Source: Treponema sp.
GTDB taxonomy: Bacteria; Spirochaetota; Spirochaetia; Treponematales; Breznakiellaceae
Length of the DNA stretch: 10,452 bases
Reading direction: 5' to 3'
Assembly: GCA_031255875.1 (NCBI GenBank)
Contig: JAIRRR010000312.1
Span: forward strand, 1 to 10,452
The notes beneath the pieces are model-generated. The model was not told the DNA's origin. It saw only the letters and a program-made list of their open reading frames with translations, and made no database searches. The translations under genes and the position numbers were made by a program. Position 1 is the stretch's first letter; every line of letters starts with the position of its first letter. Positions 6,892-10,452 of the stretch are shown piece after piece.

Positions 6892-8018
6892 GAAAAGCTA
6901 TGAAGCTTGATCCTGTTCTGACCAAAGCAATACGCCTGCTCCGCCGCCGGAAATACGGCGATGTAATACGGACGCTGGAAAGCGAGGTCTTCCGTTTCAG
7001 GGATTCTTTCAGGTACTACTATATTCTGGGCATTGCCTGCTTAAAGGTAAATGATTTTGGCGGGGCTTTGGATTTTTTCAAACGCGCCTATGACATAAAG
7101 AAAAAGGACGTGCGGATTTTATTGGGCCTGGCGGTGCTGTTTATGCGCCGGGGCAGTACCGATAGGGCGGTCGATCTCTACCTTGAAGTCCAGGAAATAG
7201 ACCCGAAAAACAGAATCGCGAAAAGGGCCCTGAAGATGATCCGCAAACACGGGGCCGCAGGGAATGATGATTCCTGGGCCGAAACGGGAAAACTTTCCGT
7301 TCTTTATCCCCCGGCCCCGAAAGCGCCCTTTTCCGCAAAAACGGTTCTTATCCCGCTTTTCCTTATTCTGGCAACAGGGGCCGTCTTCCTGCTCTACAGG
7401 CTGAATATTCTCAATCCCTTTAATTCCCCCGGCGACCGCCAGGGCCTCAGCCTTACTATGCTCGACAGGGAGGAACGGGACGCGCCGGTTCAGGTTGACG
7501 GCGCCTACCGCTATGTACTCACCCGTAACGAAGTACTCAGGACCTATGCCGAGGCGCAAAAACTGTTTTTGCAGTACCGGGACGAGCAGGCCAAGGTAAA
7601 CCTCAACAGGATAATCGAATCGAACGCCTCGGAGGCGGTAAAAAACAAGGCGCGGCTGCTTCTTTCCTATACCGGGGAACCGGGGTTTGACACGCTGCGA
7701 GATCGTTTCAAATATACGGACGTGCTGGACGACCCTTCCCTGTACCGCGACTGCCATGTTATCTGGCGGGGAATGGCGGCGAACCTTGAGCTTGGGGAAG
7801 ACAGCACCGCGTTTGAATTGCTGGTAGGCTACGACACCCGCAGAACCTACGAAGGAACCGTGGCGGTGACTCTTGGCTTTGCCGCGAACATAAATACCGA
7901 ACAGCCCCTGGAAGTCCTGGGCAGGGTCGTCCCCGTATCCGGCCCCGGCGGGATGGGCATCCGACTCCGGGGGCTCGCGGTACACCAGCCGGGGCTGGCA
8001 AATAATGCCGGGGAATAG
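6888..8018 (+). CDS. Membrane-anchored TPR protein with C-terminal beta domain
   Basis: This protein has 376 residues. The cytoplasmic part has TPR-like helices at about 11-118 (YYYILGIACLKVNDFGGALDFFKRAYDI and ILLGLAVLFMRRGSTDRAVDLYLEVQEIDP are clear repeats). One membrane segment lies at 152-170 (TVLIPLFLILATGAVFLLY), putting the rest outside the cytoplasm by the positive-inside rule. A second helical stretch is at about 212-262. A compact beta region (289-364: HVIWRGMAANLELG, STAFELLVGYD, EGTVAVTLGF, PLEVLGRVVPV) may be OB-like. GTG at 6888 is taken as the start because it overlaps the previous stop as GTGA, a pattern typical of coupled genes. ATG at 6900, four codons in, is equally possible and has GGTGA eight bases upstream. 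As the inner-membrane member next to two exported proteins, it could link the cytoplasm to a periplasmic assembly. Confidence 0.85.
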   Translation: MRKAMKLDPVLTKAIRLLRRRKYGDVIRTLESEVFRFRDSFRYYYILGIACLKVNDFGGALDFFKRAYDIKKKDVRILLGLAVLFMRRGSTDRAVDLYLEVQEIDPKNRIAKRALKMIRKHGAAGNDDSWAETGKLSVLYPPAPKAPFSAKTVLIPLFLILATGAVFLLYRLNILNPFNSPGDRQGLSLTMLDREERDAPVQVDGAYRYVLTRNEVLRTYAEAQKLFLQYRDEQAKVNLNRIIESNASEAVKNKARLLLSYTGEPGFDTLRDRFKYTDVLDDPSLYRDCHVIWRGMAANLELGEDSTAFELLVGYDTRRTYEGTVAVTLGFAANINTEQPLEVLGRVVPVSGPGGMGIRLRGLAVHQPGLANNAGE

Positions 8019-8038
8019 GGCGGGAGGAAACGCGGGAC

Positions 8039-8488
8039 ATGCGCGCCGTTGTACAGGTTGTGCGTGACGCCTCCGTAGAGGCCGGGGGGCGCGTGTCGGG
8101 CAGAATCGATCGCGGCCTCCTGGTATACCTGGGGGTCGCCAGGGGCGACACGGTTTCCGACGCCGGGTACCTTGCGGAAAAGATCGCGGCGCTGCGCGTT
8201 TTTGACGACGGCGAAAACAGGATGAACCTTTCGGTGCAGGACATCAAAGGCGGGGTGCTCGTCGTTTCCCAGTTTACCCTGCTCGCGGACGCGCGCAAGG
8301 GCAGGCGGCCTTCCTATTCAAACGCGGCGGATCCTTCGGAAGCGGAACCCCTGTACAGGTACTTCATGGAGCGCGTCCGCGCCTGCGGCCTTTCCTGCGA
8401 GAGCGGCGTCTTCCGCGCCCGCATGCTGGTCAGGTACGTCAACGACGGGCCGGTAACGGTGCTGCTCGATTCTAAAAAACAATTCTAG
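8039..8488 (+). CDS. dtd: D-aminoacyl-tRNA deacylase
   Basis: The 149 residues match the usual DTD length. Both family signatures are intact: SQFT at 77-80, where Thr80 lies in the active site, and NDGPVT at 135-140, the Gly-cisPro motif that rejects L-aminoacyl substrates. The stretch from VLVVSQFTLLAD to KGRRPSY and the MNLSVQDIKGG segment are typical of the bacterial enzyme. It hydrolyses D-amino acids (and glycine mischarged on tRNA-Ala) from tRNA in the cytoplasm, a proofreading step of translation. It starts 20 bases after the TPR membrane gene and is probably cotranscribed with it; GGAGGA lies upstream, about ten bases from ATG. It converges with the XRE gene, whose stop is 24 bases away. 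Assignment is secure. Confidence 0.97.
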   Translation: MRAVVQVVRDASVEAGGRVSGRIDRGLLVYLGVARGDTVSDAGYLAEKIAALRVFDDGENRMNLSVQDIKGGVLVVSQFTLLADARKGRRPSYSNAADPSEAEPLYRYFMERVRACGLSCESGVFRARMLVRYVNDGPVTVLLDSKKQF

Positions 8489-8496
8489 GAGTTTGC

Positions 8497-8509
8497 CCGC
8501 CTCCGGCGG
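8497..8509. other. Short GC hairpin between convergent genes
   Basis: CCGCC-TCC-GGCGG (8497-8509) is a 5-base dyad in the 24-base gap between the dtd stop and the XRE stop. No T-run follows on either strand, so a terminator role for both genes is possible but weak. Confidence 0.25.
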
Positions 8510-8512
8510 CGG

Positions 8513-8866
8513 TCAGGCCATTTCACGGCTGTTGCCCATGCCGGGCGTATCTTTAAAGATTTTCGTAATGCTTTGTTTCACTGCCTCGGCAACGACCCGC
8601 TCTATGTCGTTCAGTACCGCCTGACGGAGCCATGCCAGCTCCGTTTCCGGCGATACCGGGCCGGCGAACAGTTCCCAGGTTTCAATACCCAATGCCGCCG
8701 CTATCTTATCCAGCGATTCAGGCGCGGGAAACTTTCGGGCTATCTCGATCATGGCGATGAAATGCGTGGACACTTCAGCCTTTTCCGCCAGTTTTGCCTG
8801 AGTCATGCCGCATCTGCGCCGGTTTTTCCGCAAGTTATCCGCCAGTATCTCCCGAAGATTCGCCAT
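8513..8866 (-). CDS. XRE-family transcriptional regulator
   Basis: This protein has 117 residues from ATG at 8866. Residues 5-66 are a Cro/C1-type helix-turn-helix: LREILADNLRKNRRRCG, then MTQAKLAEKAEVSTHFIAMIE (21-41, the two DNA-binding helices), then the usual closing helices SLDKIAAALGIETWELF. The remaining 50 residues (about 72-105 helical, ELAWLRQAVLNDIERVVAEAVK) could form a dimerisation helix. The open frame can be extended to a TTG at 8932, but that part has no family similarity and would cover the promoters, so ATG 8866 is preferred; its ribosome site is weak. A 17-base dyad at 8874-8890, just upstream of the start, is a likely autoregulatory operator. It is divergent from the lipoprotein gene at 9107 and shares a promoter region with it, so it probably controls both. 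The target signal is unknown. Confidence 0.9.
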   Translation of the reverse strand: MANLREILADNLRKNRRRCGMTQAKLAEKAEVSTHFIAMIEIARKFPAPESLDKIAAALGIETWELFAGPVSPETELAWLRQAVLNDIERVVAEAVKQSITKIFKDTPGMGNSREMA

Positions 8867-8873
8867 TTTGCCT

Positions 8874-8890
8874 ATTGCTCTTAAAGCAAT
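8874..8890. promoter_or_regulatory. Putative XRE operator dyad
   Basis: ATTGCTCTTAAAGCAAT is a near-perfect 17-base dyad with 6-base arms ATTGCT and AGCAAT. It ends seven bases before the XRE start codon and lies downstream of the inferred leftward -10, where bound repressor would block its own gene. Size and symmetry fit Cro/C1-type operators; binding is inferred. Confidence 0.5.
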
Positions 8891-8909
8891 AATAAGTTCC
8901 TTTTGGTGA

Positions 8910-8938
8910 TTGACAAATTGCCTTAAATACAATATTAT
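8910..8938 (+). promoter_or_regulatory. Strong rightward sigma70-type promoter for the lipoprotein
   Basis: A perfect TTGACA (8910-8915) is followed after exactly 17 bases by TATTAT (8933-8938, five of six). Transcription would start near 8945, giving a leader of about 160 bases before the ATG at 9107. Confidence 0.75.
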
Positions 8939-8952
8939 TGGTAATATGGCAA
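8924..8952 (-). promoter_or_regulatory. Possible leftward promoter for the XRE gene
   Basis: On the minus strand TTGCCA (8947-8952, five of six) is followed after 17 bases by TATTTA (8924-8929, a weak -10). Transcription would begin near 8917, about 50 bases before the ATG at 8866. It lies on top of the rightward promoter: the rightward -10 falls inside this spacer. Confidence 0.4.
8932..8947. promoter_or_regulatory. Dyad over the rightward -10 box
   Basis: ATATTA-TTGG-TAATAT has perfect 6-base arms and covers the rightward -10 and the start point. A protein bound here would block the lipoprotein promoter and also touch the leftward -35. An overlapping 11-base dyad, CAATATTATTG, spans 8930-8940. 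The sequence differs from the dyad at 8874-8890, so the same regulator need not bind both. Confidence 0.4.
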
Positions 8953-9106
8953 TTTTCTTGGGTTTTCTCCCGGTTTTTGGGGGAAGATTCAGGAAAATCG
9001 GGACCCGCCTGTCAGGCGGGAAAACCGCCCCTTAAAAGGCGGCGGTACAACTTATCCGGCCAGGGGGCATTGGCCCACGGCCGGGCGTATTGAACAGGAG
9101 GGTTCT
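8945..9106 (+). promoter_or_regulatory. Structured 5' leader of the lipoprotein mRNA
   Basis: Three hairpins follow each other. The first is CCCGCCTGTCAGGCGGG (9004-9020), a perfect 17-base palindrome. The second is CCGCC/GGCGG at 9025-9029 and 9038-9042. The third is CCGGCC/GGCCGG at 9056-9061 and 9079-9084, with GGGC-ATTG-GCCC nested inside. The 3' arm of the first (GGCGG, 9015-9019) can also pair with the 5' arm of the second (CCGCC), giving an alternative fold. I recognise no known riboswitch consensus and see no T-run terminator. Confidence 0.5.
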
Positions 9107-9120
9107 ATGAAGAACCTCTG
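9095..9120 (+). promoter_or_regulatory. Hairpin holding ribosome site in stem and start codon in loop
   Basis: GGTTCT (9101-9106) pairs with AGAACC (9111-9116), leaving ATGA (9107-9110) as the loop. With two bulged Gs the stem continues to CAG/CTG at 9095 and 9120. The ribosome site AGGAGGG (9096-9102) is thus inside the stem. This could limit translation until opened. Confidence 0.5.
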
Positions 9121-9565
9121 CAAAGGGCCTTTGGCCTTGTTTTTGGGGATTAGCGCCATCGGGGCGCTAATCGGGCTTGGGCTGACGGGATGCCCTACTG
9201 ACGGCGGCGACGGAAATGCCGGCCCAAAAACTTTGGTAATTACGGGTATCAGCGACTCCCTGGCCTCGCAAGGGCAATCAAACTTCCGGGTTGGAATTTT
9301 TCAGCCTGGGACAACCCCGGCAGAGGCAATGGCGCAGACAGGTTATGTCGCCGGAGCGGAGAGCGAAAATGCGGCAGTTACCGGTTCAGGATCCTCCTAT
9401 ACCGCAACCGTGTCGCTTTACGCCCCTTCGAGCGACAGATGGACGGGTTCCGGTACTTATGATGTTTACCTCGTGATAGGTTCCGGAAACTACCGGGCAC
9501 AAGGTATCTCGTTTAACGACGCTTCAACATCGGTTCCCGCAACGAGGTTTTCACCGCTAAACTGA
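9107..9565 (+). CDS. Small predicted lipoprotein
   Basis: This protein has 152 residues. The N-terminus MKNLCKGPLALFLGISAIGALIGLG ends in a lipobox LTGC with Cys29 as the acylated residue, so the mature protein is about 124 residues, anchored in a membrane from the outside. The mature part begins with a Gly/Asp-rich spacer and then looks all-beta: KTLVITGIS, NFRVGIFQPGTTPAEA, YTATVSLYAP, GTYDVYLVIG. I recall similar small lipoproteins with a TGSGTYDVYLV-like motif in treponemes, but know of no function. AGGAGGG lies 4-5 bases before ATG, a strong site, although it is within a hairpin. It is alone behind its own near-consensus promoter and structured leader, divergent from the XRE gene, and followed by a hairpin-rich stretch. 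Confidence 0.85.
   Translation: MKNLCKGPLALFLGISAIGALIGLGLTGCPTDGGDGNAGPKTLVITGISDSLASQGQSNFRVGIFQPGTTPAEAMAQTGYVAGAESENAAVTGSGSSYTATVSLYAPSSDRWTGSGTYDVYLVIGSGNYRAQGISFNDASTSVPATRFSPLN
9148..9172 (+). other. Intragenic 10-base-pair hairpin in the signal-peptide region
   Basis: GATTAGCGCC (9148-9157) and GGCGCTAATC (9163-9172) are perfect inverted copies around a 5-base loop. It lies 41 bases after the start codon, in the part coding for the signal peptide. It could pause ribosomes or RNA polymerase, or be chance. Confidence 0.4.
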
Positions 9566-9618
9566 AACATTGCCTTTGCTCAAACGGGCGGGCGCAGAGG
9601 AAGAGTGCCTGTCACCTG

Positions 9619-9673
9619 AGCCTGTCCCAAAACTAATTGACTGTGTGCTACGCGCACGGCTTTGGGACAGGCT
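9619..9673. repeat. Inverted repeat 1: 13-base arms around a nested hairpin
   Basis: AGCCTGTCCCAAA (9619-9631) and TTTGGGACAGGCT (9661-9673) are perfect inverted copies. Inside, GTGTGC-TAC-GCGCAC (9643-9657) forms a second hairpin with one G-U pair. It lies 54 bases after the lipoprotein stop. Confidence 0.7.
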
Positions 9674-9674
9674 T

Positions 9675-9699
9675 GAGCCTTTGGCTCTTGCGGTTTTTT
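9675..9699 (+). terminator. Possible intrinsic terminator of the lipoprotein gene
   Basis: GAGCC-TTT-GGCTC (9675-9687) is a 5-base stem, followed after six bases by six Ts (9694-9699). The stem is short and the gap long for a standard terminator; the larger hairpin just upstream may help. Confidence 0.35.
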
Positions 9700-9737
9700 C
9701 GGACTAAAGTCTGCGGCTTTCAGCCTTGCAAAACCGC
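9690..9737. repeat. Inverted repeat 2: 8-base arms enclosing two hairpins
   Basis: GCGGTTTT (9690-9697) and AAAACCGC (9730-9737) are perfect inverted copies. They enclose CGGAC-TAAA-GTCTG (9700-9713, one G-U pair) and GGCT-TTC-AGCC (9715-9725), so the RNA could fold as a three-way junction. Confidence 0.6.
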
Positions 9738-9747
9738 GAATTTCACG

Positions 9748-9783
9748 GAAGCTTTCCCAAAACTGAAGGTTTGGGAAAGCTTC
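9748..9783. repeat. Inverted repeat 3: 14-base perfect hairpin
   Basis: GAAGCTTTCCCAAA (9748-9761) and TTTGGGAAAGCTTC (9770-9783) are perfect inverted copies around an 8-base loop. CTTTT follows at 9786-9790, so it could end rightward transcription, and also leftward transcription from prs. Its core TCCCAAA/TTTGGGA is shared with inverted repeat 1. Confidence 0.65.
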
Positions 9784-9801
9784 ACCTTTTAGCGAATAAC
9801 C

Positions 9802-9828
9802 GCGGGCCAGTCCGTTCCCCGGGCCCGC
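9802..9828 (-). other. GC hairpin just after prs
   Basis: GCGGGCC (9802-9808) and GGCCCGC (9822-9828) are perfect 7-base arms starting five bases beyond the prs stop. No T-run follows on the minus strand, so it may protect the mRNA end rather than terminate alone. Confidence 0.35.
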
Positions 9829-9832
9829 CGGC

Positions 9833-10452
9833 TCAGTCGCGCGTTTCCTGGTTGAACAGGTTCGGCGACTTGAGGTATATCGAGGCGTCGAAGGTCCGGA
9901 ACAGTTTGCCCAGGGGTTTGTTGGTGGTCATGGTCCTGATAGCCTTGGCGGAAAGTTCGGCGGAAGGGACTACCTCCAGATTGGGAATAGGCAGGCCTTT
10001 GCCGGCGGAATCTGTCCCGGACACGCATTCCGGGCAGTATACCGTGTCGGTAACAATAATCTTGTTAAGCAGTTTTTCGTCTACCAGCCGTTTAAGCCGT
10101 TCGGCGGCGGGCGGGGAGAAAATGGCGTGAACTACAATTATGTTCACCTCCGCCGGTTTGTGGGGCTCCAGGGCGCGTACCAGGCTTTCCACGGAACCGG
10201 CCGTGTCAACCATGTCATCGACAATGTAAAGCGCCTTGCCCGCCAGGGGGTCTGCGGAAAGTATGTTGACGGACTCGATAGTGTTTGCCTTTGAATAGTC
10301 CCGCTGCTTGTGCGCGACAACAAGCGGGGCGCCGAATGAATTGGCAAAGTCCCGGGCAAGTTTCTCGCCGCCCGCGTCAACAGAACAGAAGGCCCATTGG
10401 GAACGGACCTGCTCTTCCAGGGTGCCCAGGTCGCGGATGTAAACGTCGCAAA
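9833..10452 (-). CDS. prs: Ribose-phosphate pyrophosphokinase, 5' end cut by window edge
   Basis: The C-terminal 205 residues are present, to a TGA at 9833. The enzyme makes PRPP from ribose 5-phosphate and ATP for nucleotide, His and Trp synthesis. The PRPP-binding loop VDDMVDTAGS (visible residues 77-86, usual form VDDMIDTAGT) is intact. The VDAGGEKLARDFA segment (24-36) stands where classical Prs has PDxGG followed by a helix. VVHAIFSPPAAERL (107-120) fits the HPIFS region. Compared with E. coli Prs from memory, there is an insertion with two cysteines (YCPECVSGTDSAGKGLPIPN, 138-157) and a C-terminal extension ending KSPNLFNQETRD. The catalytic N-terminal part lies outside the window. I recall this longer form from treponemes. 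It converges with the lipoprotein gene across the hairpin-rich gap. Confidence 0.93.
   Translation of the reverse strand, partial: CDVYIRDLGTLEEQVRSQWAFCSVDAGGEKLARDFANSFGAPLVVAHKQRDYSKANTIESVNILSADPLAGKALYIVDDMVDTAGSVESLVRALEPHKPAEVNIIVVHAIFSPPAAERLKRLVDEKLLNKIIVTDTVYCPECVSGTDSAGKGLPIPNLEVVPSAELSAKAIRTMTTNKPLGKLFRTFDASIYLKSPNLFNQETRD

Noticed and set aside
8497..8509. Bidirectional intrinsic terminator between dtd and the XRE gene
   Set aside because: Only five base pairs and no T-run on either strand; kept only as a hairpin.
8867..8932. TTG start at 8932 for the XRE gene
   Set aside because: The added 22 residues lie over the promoter and operator region and do not belong to the XRE fold.
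9004..9042. Known riboswitch in the lipoprotein leader
   Set aside because: I looked for conserved cores of common classes (c-di-GMP, SAM, TPP, cobalamin, glycine) and recognised none. It remains an unnamed structured leader.
9619..9783. CRISPR array
   Set aside because: The repeated units are inverted pairs of different length, not regularly spaced direct repeats, and no cas gene is near.
9566..9832. Short coding gene in the hairpin-rich gap, including an open frame starting at 9726
   Set aside because: The frame runs across two large inverted repeats and then antisense to prs, with no ribosome site and no recognisable product.

Overview
The window reads as chromosomal DNA of a spirochaete, most likely a Treponema-like organism of the moderately GC-rich kind found in insect guts. 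The grounds are a very long GreA with a helical N-terminal extension, many TPR proteins, a small LTGC-type lipoprotein, and a Prs whose wording I recall as treponemal. This placement is from recollection of protein families, not from a database search. Most genes are GC-rich. AT-rich pockets occur only at the two divergent promoter regions, near 4500-4570 and 8870-8950.

Layout. (1) Positions 1-4494 hold a minus-strand gene string: a TPR protein, then a 909-residue GreA fusion, then a secreted VWA-like protein that runs off the left edge. It probably starts from one promoter near 4540-4567. (2) Positions 4677-8488 hold a plus-strand string: a periplasmic TPR/coiled-coil protein, an exported beta-rich protein, a membrane-anchored TPR protein and dtd (D-aminoacyl-tRNA deacylase). 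A near-consensus promoter at 4561-4589 precedes it and shares its -35 bases with the leftward promoter. (3) Positions 8513-9565 hold a small regulatory module: an XRE-type regulator facing left and a lipoprotein facing right, with overlapping promoters, two dyad sites, a 160-nt leader full of hairpins, and a start codon that sits in a hairpin loop. (4) Positions 9566-9832 are non-coding but very rich in inverted repeats. (5) From 9833 to the right edge is the 3' part of prs, on the minus strand.

How the genes work together. The leftward operon links RNA polymerase rescue (GreA) to TPR proteins. The first three genes of the rightward operon look like parts of one envelope assembly: two exported proteins and one inner-membrane TPR protein, partly with translational coupling. 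dtd and prs are housekeeping genes of tRNA quality control and PRPP supply. The most unusual material is the XRE/lipoprotein module with its structured leader, and the hairpin cluster that follows it. I saw no tRNA, rRNA, CRISPR array, transposase or phage gene.
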